64,000 nucleotides of DNA, taken from Asterias rubens. Taxonomy: Eukaryota > Echinodermata > Asteroidea > Forcipulatida > Asteriidae. This document shows, piece by piece, positions 19,702-30,779 of the stretch; the first letter of the stretch is position 1; each line of letters starts with the position of its first letter. Location of the stretch: assembly GCF_902459465.1 (NCBI RefSeq), contig NW_022985740.1, positions 1 to 64,000 on the forward strand. Reading direction: 5' to 3'. The notes below the pieces were generated by a model that saw nothing but the letters and a program-made list of their open reading frames with translations, did not search any database and was not told where the DNA came from. The translations under genes and the position numbers were made by a program.

Positions 19702-21271
19702 GCATTGTCCATCCACTGCAGGATGTAGCCCTCTGTCAGATCTTTCCAGGTATGCCGTTCCTTTGCTATCCTTGTCCAGGTCCCCCCCACCAACGTTGTT
19801 ATGTCATCCCTCCATCTTTTCTTCGGTCTGCCCCTGGATCTTTTTCCTACTCGGGGTTGCCATTCTGTGGTTCTTATGGTCCATCTGTTATCTGTCATTC
19901 TTGACACATGGCCTGCCCACTTCCATTTCATTGTGCTGACATATTGGATAATGTCTTTGACTTTTGTTATATCCCTAATTGCTTGGTTGGGTATCCGGTC
20001 TTGCAGTTTAATCCCTAGCATCCTTCTTTCCATTGCTCTCTGCGTGGTGGCTAATTTCTTGTTTATCTGTTTGGTAGTTGACCATGTTTGGCATCCATAT
20101 GTTATTGTTGGGAGTACACATAGGTCAAACATTCTTCTCTTCAGGGAAATTGGTAGTTGTTTGTCGCATAAGATTTCTTTGTATCTTCCAAAGAGACCCC
20201 ATCCTGATTTGATTCTTATGGATACTTCTTCTTTGGTTGTGTCTTGCATTTTTAATGTTTGGCCAAGATACTTGTATTCATGCACTTTCTCTATAATGTC
20301 GTTATCGATTCTGACAAGACTTTGGGAGTCGATGTTGGTCATATATTTTGTCTTTCCTTTGTGCATTTTAAGTCCCAGTCGGTTGCTTTCTTTGTGGAGC
20401 CTGTTAAATTGTCTTTCCAGGCTTTCGATGGAGCTAGCGAATATAGCCACATCATCTGCAAATCGTAGGTTTGACAGCATCTCTCCATTGATGTTTATTC
20501 CTTCCTCCTCCATCTCTGCTTTCTTGAAAACTTCTTCAAGAGTAGCGTTGAAGAGTTTTGGAGACAGTGGGTCGCCTTGTCGGACCCCTCTGGATATCTT
20601 GATTTCGGTTGATATTTCATTGTCAAGATGAATTTTAGCTGTAGCATCTGAATATATATCTTCAAGGAGGTTGATGTAGGTTTCATTTATTCCTATGTTC
20701 CTTAATGCTCTAAACATTGCTGGATGTTCTATGGAGTCAAAGGCCTTTTCGAAGTCCACAAAGCCGATGTATAGTGGTAAGTTGTATTCGTTTGTCTTCT
20801 CTATGATCTGGTTAATTGCTTGCATGTGGTCTGTTGTTGAGTATCCCTTCCTGAATCCTGCTTGATCTCTTGGTTGATTCTCATCTAAGATCCTTTCTAT
20901 TCTGTTGTGTATTACTCTTATGAATATTTTGTACTGGTGCGAAAGAAGGCTTATTGGCCTATAGTTCTTAACTTCGCTTTTGTCTCCCTTCTTGAAAAGT
21001 ATGATAATTTTCGCTTCCTTCCAGTCTTTTGGAATCCTTGTTTTGTTCAGAATGTCATTGAATAAGGTGACCATTTCTTGAATGATTACTTCCCCACCTA
21101 CTACCATTATATCAGTTGTCACTTGATCAGTGCCTGGAGCTTTGTTTCTTTTCATTTGGTTTATAGCTGTTTGGACTTCCGAATGTAGAATTGGTGGTAT
21201 TTCTATTGCATCCGGGCTTGGTATATTTGTATCTTCTCCTGTCTCTACTTCTATTTTTGAAGCGTACAGTT
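19680..21271 (-). mobile_element. 5'-truncated RTE-type non-LTR retrotransposon
   Basis: The insertion splits a 3' end that is whole in U4: CTGCCACAT is followed by ACTGATCACTAAATT at 29268 but by the element here, with flank resuming at about 21272. The 3' end (low coordinate) finishes in a GAT-repeat tail only about 17 nt after the stop codon. A very short 3' UTR and a trinucleotide tail are typical of RTE-clade LINEs. The endonuclease and first part of the reverse transcriptase are missing at the 21271 end, as in ordinary 5' truncation. No clear target duplication is seen. Confidence 0.85.
19698..21271 (-). CDS. RTE-type reverse transcriptase, N-terminally truncated, frame open
   Basis: The frame runs without a stop from the truncation point to TAG at 19698-19700. 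The first in-frame Met is at 21155, 485 codons from the end. Recognisable blocks in order are NKAPGTDQ, KKGDKSEVKNYRPISLL (fingers), QAGFRKGYSTTDH, FVDFEKAFDSI (first catalytic Asp), RGVRQGDPLSP, and LRFADDVAIFA, the catalytic A-D-D box with Phe in place of the usual Tyr. After the thumb come MERRMLGI, KWKWAGHVSRM and RGRPKKRW, the C-terminal signature of RTE-like and related endonuclease-reverse transcriptase proteins. The absence of stops over about 525 codons implies a recent insertion. It has no endonuclease domain, so it cannot retrotranspose on its own. Confidence 0.9.
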
Positions 21272-21603
21272 CTGATCACTAAATTATAGTAAGCAAGAGC
21301 AGGTTGACATTACATCATTAAGAGTCGTTATATAAAAATGACTTTCCAAACTGTCACCTGTAAGTGTTACCAAAATCAATAATCAAAGAAATAGCTTAGT
21401 TTCAACAAAAGGAAAAATGTCTATGTTGGAAAATTGATGATTAAATCATCGGACTAAGCATTTAGATTTAAATACCAACTTGGTTTTGAGGCAATTTTGT
21501 AATCCACTTTAACTTGAGGTAACTTAAAAATGTTTACACTTCATGCTTATGTATATATTACATAAACTGACAATCATTTCAAAGATAGATGGTATCACCC
21601 TAA

Positions 21604-21803
21604 TGTACCATCATTTGGTGAAATGATTAGGTAATGGTCTACAAATGCGTGACTTTTGTAAGAAGCTAAATGTGTGACTTTCGTAAGAAGCTGAATCTTC
21701 TTGTTCCAGTATTGAGCCAATGTTCATGACTTGACTCCAGTAATAAAAATGCAACTGGCAGAGCAGTGGAGTGGTATGTCCCACGTCCCACATACTGATG
21801 GCT
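21604..21803 (+). pseudogene. Relic of family 3' end, copy 1
   Basis: It resembles the last 55-60 codons of the long exon (PSFGEVMKYNGLEMRDFRKKLN... to the HTDG-like end). It carries frameshifts, a local repeat of the CGTGACTTTCGTAAGAAGCT block and lost codons. The same relic occurs at 29609-29809 and, better preserved, at 44619-44795. Confidence 0.75.
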
Positions 21804-22738
21804 AACACAAAAAGAAGTTTGACTTAAGTTCAATATAGCTTATTCTGATTGGGTACATGTATATCGTACTGTAAAGAATCATACTACCCAACATTTTTAT
21901 GGAATATTTAATGAGGATTGAAGTGGTGTATTTACTCTTAAGTTTTTAGCATTAATTATTAATACGGATTTGCAAGCACCTCGTACATAAACTAAAGTTG
22001 TATAATGCCGCATAAATATAAGTAAGTTTTTTGCTTTCAAATGTAAATAACCATACAATTAAATACACAAGTATTGGTAAAGAGATCGTAAGTCAGTAAC
22101 CAAGTAAATTGATGTATAGCACCTGGGTCAACTTTTGTTCATTCAGTCAAAAAGTTGCGTAACTTGTAGGAAGGTTATGAAGAGTGCATTCTACTTGTGT
22201 CATTTTAACTTGGAGTATAGAGCGATCAAACACACCCCTTTAAACATTAGAGACCTAAATTGCTTGTATGACTCAGCGACCAGTAAAAAAAAACCACTCT
22301 AATATAATTGTAGCTTTAATAACAATCTGATCAAAGCCAGATTTTAAGTTATAGTATTTAGACTGTAGGAACATTTTCAGTTACAAAGCAGGGTCTAATC
22401 TCTGTGGACAAACAATGAGTACAATTGAAACTTTATGAAGAAGTTGTTGGCCTTCGTAGCCTACAATGTTTATGCAAATAAATATGCCTTGCATGCTTTA
22501 GTAATTAATAACAATGCATTTTGTGGTGAAGGGTCAAACACAGTAACTAATTTTGACTGTCTGTCAGATATTTTATGCTTTATTATCCAAACTGCTTGTT
22601 AATATTTGATGGTGATGGGCTATTATTAATGTTGGAACTAAGAGAGTTATTGTAATTAATTTTATTTGTTTATTTGTTTCAATGATGATTATAATTATAA
22701 CTTTATTAGCACTTTTTATAAAATCAATAAAAAGCGCT

Positions 22739-23124
22739 TAAAGGCAGTGGACACTATTGGTAATTGTCAAAGACTAGCCATCACAGTTGGTGTATCTCAA
22801 CATATGCATAAAATAACTAACCTGTGAAAATTTGAGCTCAATCGGTCATCGAAGTTGCGAGATAATAATGAAAGAAAAAATTACCACTGTCACACGAAGT
22901 TGTGTGCGTTTAGATGGTTGATTTCGAGACCTCAAGTTCAAAATCTGAGGTCTCGAAATCAAATTCGTTGAAAATTACATCTTTCTCGAAAACTATGGCA
23001 CTTCAGAGGGAGCCGTTTCTCACATTGTTTTATACCATCAACCTCTCCCCATTACTCGTTACCAAGTAAAGTTTTATGCCAATAATTATTTTGAGTAATT
23101 ACCAATAGTGTCCACTGCCTTTAA
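22739..23124. mobile_element. MITE family 1, spacer copy
   Basis: TTAAAGGCAGTGGACACTAT to ATAGTGTCCACTGCCTTTAA. It is shared with 45732-46119. The homologous spacer at about 31288-31296 lacks it. Confidence 0.88.
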
Positions 23125-24299
23125 GAAATACAAACGCAACCAAACAAAAGGGGTACAAAAACTACCCGTTTTTACAAACAATAACAATGCAATGTGTTTG
23201 AATTACAATCTAATACAAACAATCTTAAGACTGAAACTGTTTGTGTGCAAAGACGGTCTTACTTATTAACCACAATTATTGTCTACTTTTTAGTTGCAGT
23301 GAAATAGGAACAGTTAAACTAAAGGCTTGTTATTGTGAGCTTTGAACAGGACCCCCAAGTGTATGAATTGAAATCTTCCCCAAACCAATGGTGTAAAATA
23401 TGTTGTTGTTATTGTAGTAAACCGGATTCATCAGTCAATTACATGTCAATACTTGATCAAAGTTACTTTACTTCCTCATTTAGGAAGAAGTTACATGCAT
23501 GCTAGATAGAGCTAAAGTTTGAACTATGCGCAGAAACAATTTTTCCCCTGATAATTGTATACTAAAAAGGCGTTCAAAGATTGATAAAGATGAAATGACT
23601 GCTGAGTTTAAGAGAATAAAATATCAAGGTCTTTGGCAAATATATTTCAGTTTCCTTGGTTGTTCATTCAGGCTCAACTTTGTTGAGCCCTCCCATAAAA
23701 AATACTCTACAAGATTTTTTGAATAATAAAAAGCTAACGATATAAGCCTAGAATGCTGAATTAATCTTTTCAAAATTAAATTCAATAGTAAATTTGACAC
23801 TGAACAAAGTTTGTATTTTTATAAGAATATATAAGAATGACAATGAATAGTGTGTTATCAAAGCCCTAAATATTTGTTCAGCAACATGGTACTTTTTATT
23901 ATGAGGGTCATTGTGTTGTTTACATTGAATGAGAAAATGTCAACGCTCTAAAGTGTGGTGGCGCTATACAGCCAAGGTCAATGCTACTGTACAACTCTAC
24001 ACTAGTCTGGTTCAATGACCAAAGATTCCTTGACGTCTCTTGTTAAATTTGACAGAGCCTAGTTGGAGATTTTTGGGTCTGGGAACCAGACTAACTCTAC
24101 AATGGGGAAATACCCAGCACAGTGCAATAACAACCAGGGCTGATACATGGTGCTACATGTCCAAGACTCCTTCTTCCTATGTACATGTATGGATGTTTTT
24201 TTTGTGTGCAATAAACCAACTAGAAGTCGACAACAATGAACTCATGATAATTCATCTGGATATCTGTATTAACTGACCCATTTAAAAATATTATACCAG

Positions 24300-24920
24300 G
24301 TGAGTAGGAAAATTGCAAGTTTTTGTTTAAATCGTTGTTAATGTGTAAAATTTGTATTTCAGTATAAGAAGAGTGTGTGTTTTCTATTTTTTTAATTTTT
24401 TTATTAAATGAATGCTAAGGTGTTGAATAACTTATAACTTTAATTTTAAACAAAAAACAGTGAGAATATATTCAGAATTTGTACTCAGTGCCATTTTTTA
24501 TACAGAAGTTATTATCGAGATGCTTGTTTTAGTGTTTACTTATTCTTAAGGCAAGACAGACTTTGAATGTTTTCTTTGAAAAAACAAGTGATACAATGTA
24601 GGTAGAAAACATCTCAAAAGTGTGGTTTAATTTAGCAAAACTAAGGCCTGCGCTAAACGTCGCACTTTTGCCGAGCCGAACTCTAATGTTTTCAAATCGA
24701 TTTGGCAAGAGCGCGACGTATGTCACCGCGTCGAGCCGTACCGTGTAGCACGATAAGGCTTGCCGTGCTACACGGCAGTGCCGAACTTAGGTTTGTGCTA
24801 AACGTCCCTCTTTTGTCTAATTTTTTTCCTAATTTTACAACTGTTTGAGTCGACACGACAAAAGTGCGACGTTTAGCGCAGGCCTTAATGTTTTACTATT
24901 TTTTTGTCTTTGTTTCTAAG
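24300..24920 (+). other. U3 leader intron
   Basis: Donor CCAG/GTGAGT, acceptor TTTGTTTCTAAG ending 24920, 8 nt before the ATG. It is longer than in U1/U5 because a TIR element sits inside. Confidence 0.55.
24643..24886. mobile_element. TIR element (MITE family 4) in U3 leader intron
   Basis: A 244-bp element bounded by AAGGCCTGCGCTAAACGTCG and its perfect complement CGACGTTTAGCGCAGGCCTT. The interior is GC-rich for this locus. A copy lies at the same place in U7 (47536-47780), and the site is empty in U1 and U5. It is non-coding. Confidence 0.88.
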
Positions 24921-24928
24921 AAATAAAC

Positions 24929-27900
24929 ATGGACGTTCAGCGTGGACATTGCTGGCGTTGTGAAGTTCAACTGGAACAGACCATTCACTGTCCTGATTGC
25001 AAGATGGCGGAGTATTGTAGCTCAACATGTGAACACAGAGACAGAGTTAGACATAGGAGTAGAGAGTGTCCGTTATTTGGAACAAGATCATGCAACAAAT
25101 GCAATAAGAAGGGTACAATGAAAGAGGTATGTTGTGAATTTGGAAAGTTCAAGACAAGATTCTCACATATTGTCATGAATGCTGAATATAAGTCAAGCTC
25201 AATTCCTTACATCATAAAACTTAATGTGATGAATTGGGGACTATGGGCCACTAGGTGGCAGCAGACATACCAGAGTCTAATAATTTACATTGTTAAAACA
25301 CTGGGTAGATTTTTGCTGTTTATACACAGAGAGCAAGTTCTAGTGCGCACATTTAGCCGACTACTGACCAGAAACGACCATGCGCAGTGATGCACTCACT
25401 CGAAAGACTCGTTTGGAACCTTAGTCAACCATCGGTACCACTGTATTCAACACTCCATTGCCTTCTGTGTTTTCGCTATAGTACCACTGGTTCCCTTCTG
25501 CCCTTTACACATATTAGTATGGAACAGGCTGTTGGGACCAAGGAAGAAACCATGGGCATGAGGCTGGTTCCAAAAATGGTCTACCACAGCAGTCAACCAA
25601 TGGTCGACCAGCCTGGTTTTAGTAAAAAAAAGTCAATCTTTAGTTAACCTTGGTGCACAATCGAACTTGCTCATAGCCTTGGTAGAACGCCAGTATTCTC
25701 AAAACTACAACTAACACCCTCAGAATAAAGGCAACAAATGTTATAAAACATTTTTTCATTGGTTTACCTCATTGAAACTGAATCTTCGTTCACGTTCCTT
25801 GAATATCATACTTGCAGACTGTCTGGTTGAACAAATCTTTAAAATGTTTTGAGCACACTTTATTTTCATAAATAAAGTGAGAATTGGAGGGTTTTAAGAC
25901 ATCTATCAAAAACGTCTATTTTTATGACTCTTTTTTTAATTTAAGAAGTGTATCAAACATTCTCTATATCCTATCTAATGCGCTGCGTTCTTGACGTAGT
26001 GGCACTATACAAATGCCCTATATGTATGTTTGTATGTATGAATCTGTGTGTAAATTAATATTATGTGCATCTAATTCATGTGCATGCTAAAAAATATGCA
26101 CAACAATGCGAAAAAAGGGCACAGTCTAGAAGAATGTTTCAAAAACTTTTCAAGCACCAAGAAAAGATTTGTTTGAAGGATCGTTTTTGTCAAACCTTAT
26201 ACTTTGATAGCTTTGAAATACTGCATTGAAACTTCTTTTTTACAGTGGGGAGGTTGCAACAATACATGGTGCTATTGTTTAATGTTTTCTCTGGTTTTGA
26301 TAAATAACAATTGTGATTTTTTATTGGAAAAAAATGAATACACTAACCACTTCAAAATACTATCTATTTCTTTCAGTGTGCAGGTTGCAACATAGCATGG
26401 TACTGTAACAGAGAGTGTCAAAGTAGTGATTGGGTCAACCATAAAGCTTTTTGCATCAAGGCCAAGGAAGACATCAAATCAACAGCAGCTCAAATTGGAC
26501 TATTAAACTTCAGAATGCAAAAAGACAGACAGGGTGGTTCCCCTTATTATTTGGGAAACACTATTGCCAAAGACTTCTTGCAACTTGATAACAATGAATG
26601 GTCTGATGGGTCAATAAAGAAAACTGACTTGAACAGGGACTATCATATATTGTCAGCTGGTTGCGGAGACTTACGCAATACTGTCTTGACAGCAGCTTCC
26701 CTCCCTGCCAGGTACCAGGGAAGTCTTTACATCACTCTCAATGACTTTGACCCTTTTGTCATGGCAAGGAATGTCTTGTTTCTCTTTATGTTGGTTCGGT
26801 TTGCAGACACTGAGGGAATTGAGAGCAGTCTGACTACCATCTGGTACTCAGTTCACATTACAAAGAAAGAGTATGACTTGATCAAGACCAGCTTGGATGA
26901 GCTCATTCAGATGACCCCTCAAAGTCTCACAGAGGTCACTCAAGGGTTGGTCAAAGTTCAAGGTAAAGATCTTGCAGTCATGAGTCAAGTTTGGGACAAA
27001 TGGAGATCACTAGAATGCCAACGAAAGATACAATCCTCAATAAATCTCAGAAAACAAAGACAAACTGCATTTGAGAAATTTAGACAAAAGCATGGGGATA
27101 GTGTGAAGTATTGCTATACCAATCCTTCACAGTCACCTGCTGTTAAAAAGCAAACTGAAGAATGGTTTGACCATGGTTTGTTCCTCCCCAAAGAGACGAA
27201 ACAAGGGACAATGTCATTTGATAACCCAACACTAACCGGACGTGGAGCTTCAACGGATCCAGGTTTTGACATGGTGATTTTGAAAAATCAAAATGCAAGC
27301 CCAAAGGATTATGCCTTTGATTACTGTGTCAGACCAGATTCACATCCCTTCAGAGTGTGGGATTGCTTGAGAGTGAGGGAGTCTGAGACCAGACCCTACG
27401 CAACCCCTATGGTGATGTACCACAACTACATCACAAACCTGATACAGAAAGTCAAACATCTAATTCAGCAGAGAAGACTTTATATGCAAGTTTCTCTGGC
27501 CAACTCTATGGATTTTCCTTCAATTCACAAGTCTCTTAAGATGTCCAACTATGACCGCATCTTCACATCCAATCTTGCTGACTATATTGGTTTTGGGAAG
27601 CTTTTACAAACATTTAAACCCCTTCTAAACCAAAGTAACTGCTCCTCAGTAATTGTTACTGAAACAATAAACTGGGCTGAATTTCTACCTCAGGCTGTCT
27701 GTAAACCTGAGCACAAAGAATACAAAAGATGTATTGTAGCATATTGTCTGGATACAGGCAGAGATTTAAAAAATCTACTACGTAAATTTGATATTGGACT
27801 TCATACCTGGATGGACTACTTTGATAGTTCCGCTTACTTTCTTGCATATCTGCGTGCACAAATTATGGGCGGGGGTTTCGGGGTACCACCATTGACTAAA

Positions 27901-28071
27901 GTGCCTTCATTTGGCGAAGTGATGAAGTACAATGGTCTAGAAATGCGTGACTTTCGTAAGAAGCTGAATCGTCTTGTACCATTTCAGTATCGAGTCAATG
28001 CTCGTGATTTGAACGTTATAACTGCAACTGACAGAGCAGTGGAGTGGTGTCTGCCACACACTGATGGCTAA
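24929..28071 (+). CDS. U3: two-MYND-finger DUF4470 family protein, class C
   Basis: Exons join(24929-25126, 26377-28071) give 630 residues with no interruption. Finger 1 is complete (C8 to C47). Finger 2 is C55, C58, then after the intron C67-x2-C70, C76-x3-C80, H88-x3-C92. The linker and the PYYLGNTIAKDF block are class C. The DUF4470-like core (SAGCGDLRN, NDFDPFVMARN) is almost identical to other units. The C-terminal half carries the class C variable segment after TETINW (a QAVCKPEHKEYK-type stretch with added cysteines) and ends LPHTDG. U7 is its closest relative, sharing introns, flanks and a leader-intron transposon. The function is unknown; fingers of this type usually mediate protein contacts. 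An AATAAA at 28430 is kept in U7. Confidence 0.9.
25127..26376 (+). other. U3 coding intron (phase 0)
   Basis: Donor GTATGT, acceptor ATTTCTTTCAG. It is nearly identical to the U7 intron. It lacks the MITE of the class A introns and includes a decayed duplicate of the exon 2 start at 26246. Otherwise nothing is recognised. Confidence 0.7.
26246..26285 (+). pseudogene. Pseudo-exon: decayed duplicate of long-exon start (U3)
   Basis: After a CTTCTTTTTTACAG acceptor-like site the sequence reads WGGCNNTWCYC, a damaged copy of the CGGCNYAWYC start of the real long exon 131 bp downstream. The first zinc ligand Cys is Trp. The same structure is in U7 (49139). Confidence 0.65.
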
Positions 28072-28729
28072 GTTTAACAAACTTGGTGTATATTTATTGT
28101 TGATTTCTGATGTAAATCTTATTTTAATACCCTTGAAAGATGCACCGTCACATAACAAGCAGTGATTGAGTGGGACTTTTGAAAATCAGATAAGTCTTGT
28201 ACACAGGAAATTACGATAGCTAATATAATTTGACTGAATGAAACCTGTATCAACAACTACAGTAAAAAAAAAAGTAGAGTCGAATCTCTGCAACAAAATA
28301 GCTGTAGACTTGAATTTTTGTTTTGAAGTTTTTGGCTTTTGGAGAAATACAATGATGTATGCGTAATAAATTAGTATGCCTGATGAATAGTGTCATTAAT
28401 TGCAATTGCCTCATTAATTGCAATTGCTTAATAAAAAATTGTATTAAATTATAGATTTGGTAGCCGATTCAATACTAAATTAAGCTACACTTACTCAGAA
28501 TTTGTGTTGATTGGGAGTGTAATGACGTGGCAACTGAAATAGTTTTTGGACTTGATTTGTTTATTTGCTCTATGTAAAATACTTGTTTACAATGAGTTTT
28601 TTAATTATTAACCATGATCATTTATTAATATTAAATTGTAGTGAAATGAAAATAGTTTTACTCGGGCCGCACTGCCATGCTTTTTATGGCACCGGCCACA
28701 TTTACAAATTTGAGTTTTAAAAATCAATC
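28072..28729. repeat. Class C 3' flank
   Basis: It matches 50965-51618 closely until a breakpoint at about 28730, where U4 begins. It holds a repeated ATTAATTGCAATTGC pair and the candidate poly(A) signal. No gene is seen. Confidence 0.7.
28430..28435 (+). promoter_or_regulatory. Candidate poly(A) signal AATAAA for U3
   Basis: It lies about 360 nt after the U3 stop and is conserved at 51320-51325 after U7. A nearer AATAAA at 28365 is not conserved in U7. Confidence 0.3.
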
Positions 28730-29286
28730 AAGACTTTCCTTCAGTACATAATTCTCTAAAGATGCCAAACTATGATCGCATCTTCACATCCAATATTGCT
28801 GACTATGTTGGGTTTGCCAAGCTCTTGCAAGACTTCAAACCACTTCTTAATTCTAGTAATCACTACTCAGTACTTGTTACTGAGACAATAAACTGGTATA
28901 GACTTTTCATTCAGCCTGGGAATGAACTACAAGTTCAACTTTGTACTGAAGCTTACATTCAGGACACAGGCAGGAATTTAGCTGATCTTCTTGTGCTTGA
29001 CACTGATGTAGCACCTTCTACCTTGTTAGAGTACTTTGATAATGCCCCTCACTTTGTTGGCTATCTGCGTGCACAAATCATGGCAGGGGGTCTTGGGATA
29101 CCACCATTGACTTATTTGCCATCAAATGGTGAAGTGATGAAGTACAATGGTCTAGAAATGCGTGACTTTCGTAAGAAGCTGAATCGTCTTGTCCCATTTC
29201 AGTATCGAACCAATGCTCGTGACTTGACCAGAATAACTGCAACTGACAGAGCAGTAGAGTGGTATCTGCCACATACTGATCACTAA
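28730..29286 (+). pseudogene. U4: 5'-truncated family fragment, class A/B mosaic
   Basis: About 185 codons of the long-exon 3' part start abruptly inside the DFPSVHNSLKMPNYDR block, directly after class C flank. There is no zinc finger, DUF4470 core or first exon. The frame is open to the stop after LPHTDH. The first part (KMPNYDRIFTSNIADYVGFA, LLNSSNHYS) is class A type. From YLRAQIMAGGLGIPPLTYLP through RTNARDLTRITATDR it is class B type, as in U2 and U6. It is a recombinant remnant and is unlikely to be expressed on its own. Confidence 0.85.
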
Positions 29287-29608
29287 ATTATAGTAAGCAA
29301 GAGCAGGTTGACATTACATCATTAAGAGTCGTTATATAAAAATGACTTTCCAAACTGTCACCTGTAAGTGTTACCAAAATCAATAATCAAAGAAATAGCT
29401 TAGTTTCAACAAAAGGAAAAATGTCTATGTTGGAAAATTGATGATTAAATCATCGGACTAAGCATTTAGATTTAAATACCAACTTGGTTTTGAGGCAATT
29501 TTGTAATCCACTTTAACTTGAGGTAACTTAAAAATGTTTACACTTCATGCTTATGTATATATTACATAAACTGACAATCATTTCAAAGATAGATGGTATC
29601 ACCCTAAT

Positions 29609-29809
29609 GTACCATCATTTGGTGAAATGATTAGGTAATGGTCTACAATTGCGTGACTTTTGTCAGAAGCTAAATGCGTGACTTTCGTAAGAAGCTGAAT
29701 CTTCTTGTTCCAGTATTGAGCCAATGTTCATGACTTGACTCCAGTAATAAAAATGCAACTGGCAGAGCAGTGGAGTGGTATGTCCCACGTCCCACATACT
29801 GATGGCTAA
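29609..29809 (+). pseudogene. Relic of family 3' end, copy 2
   Basis: Nearly identical to 21604-21803, with the same internal repeat and frameshifts, so it was duplicated with the spacer after it had decayed. Confidence 0.75.
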
Positions 29810-30261
29810 CACAAAAAGAAGTTTGACTTAAGTTCAATATAGCTTATTCTGATTGGGTACATGTATATCGTACTGTAAAGAATCATACTACCCAACATTT
29901 TTATGGAATATTTAATGAGGATTGAAGTGGTGTATTTACTCTTAAGTTTTTAGCATTAATTATTAATACGGATTTGCAAGCACCTTGTACATAAACTAAA
30001 GTTGTATTTTCCTTTAAAAATGCCGCATAAATATAAGTAAGTTTTTTGCTTTCAAATGTAAATAACCATACAATTAAATACACAAGTATTGGTAAAGAGA
30101 TCGTAAGTTAACCAAGTAAATTGATGTATAGCACCTGGGTCAACTTTTGTTCATTCAGTCAAAAAGTTGCATAACTTGTAGGAAGGTTATGAAGAGTGCA
30201 TTCTACTTGCTCCATTTTAACTTGGAGTACAGAGCGATCAAACACACCCCTTTAAACATTT

Positions 30262-30779
30262 AAGCAGCATGGCTCATCGCTAGATCAAAGAAGCAGAACC
30301 ACATCACCCCCATTCTACAAGAAGTCCATTGACTTCCTGTCAGCGATCGCATACAGTACAAAGTCCTGCTCCTCACGTTCAATGCTGTCCATGGTCTCTC
30401 CCCTCATTACATCTCCGAAACTGATAACGCCATACACCCCGACAAGGTCCCTCAGATCCTCTTCACAGCTTCTCCTACAAGTTTCCCCATACAGAACAAA
30501 AACGTACGGTAAAAGAGCACTTGCCTTCAGCACACCCACCCTTTGGAACTCTCTTCCTGCTACACTCCGTTCTCAAGTAAACCCCGTCATCTTCAAATCA
30601 CATCTCAAAACCCACATGTTCACTCAATCTTGTTTGTTATCTTATATTGTTTAGCTTATTTGTTGCTTTCTCTTATATAAATTTGTTTATTCGTTTGTAT
30701 AGCTCATTGAGAGTACTTGCAGTTCTGAATTGCACTATATAAGTATTTCTTCTTCTTCTTTTTCTTATTATAATTCAAG
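30262..30779 (+). mobile_element. 3' remnant of an L2/CR1-like LINE
   Basis: It decodes, across a TGA and one frameshift, to the C-terminal reverse-transcriptase tail block: HITPILQEVH-(W/stop)-LPVSDR, YKVLLLTFNAVHGLSPHYIS, then LITPYTPTRSLRSSS and LWNSLPATLRS...FKSHLKTH. This order is typical of L2/CR1-group elements. It ends with TGCACTATATAAGTATTTC and a CTT-rich tail. The spacers at about 22240 and 45235 lack it, so it inserted after spacer duplication. Confidence 0.7.

Larger units (their letters stand above)
21272..24299. repeat. Array spacer: U2 3' flank and U3 upstream/leader region
   Basis: No gene. It matches 29287-32432 and 44316-47196 over most of its length. It contains a gene 3'-end relic (21604-21803) and MITE family 1 (22739-23124). 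From about 23886 it holds the leader block shared with U1, U5 and U7, ending at donor GTGAGT (GT at 24300). The promoter of U3 must lie in the last part; no core element can be named. Confidence 0.7.

Noticed and set aside
30315-30654. Host gene on either strand
   Set aside because: The plus-strand frame is the C-terminal tail of an L2/CR1-like LINE with a frameshift and a stop; the minus-strand frame is its shadow.
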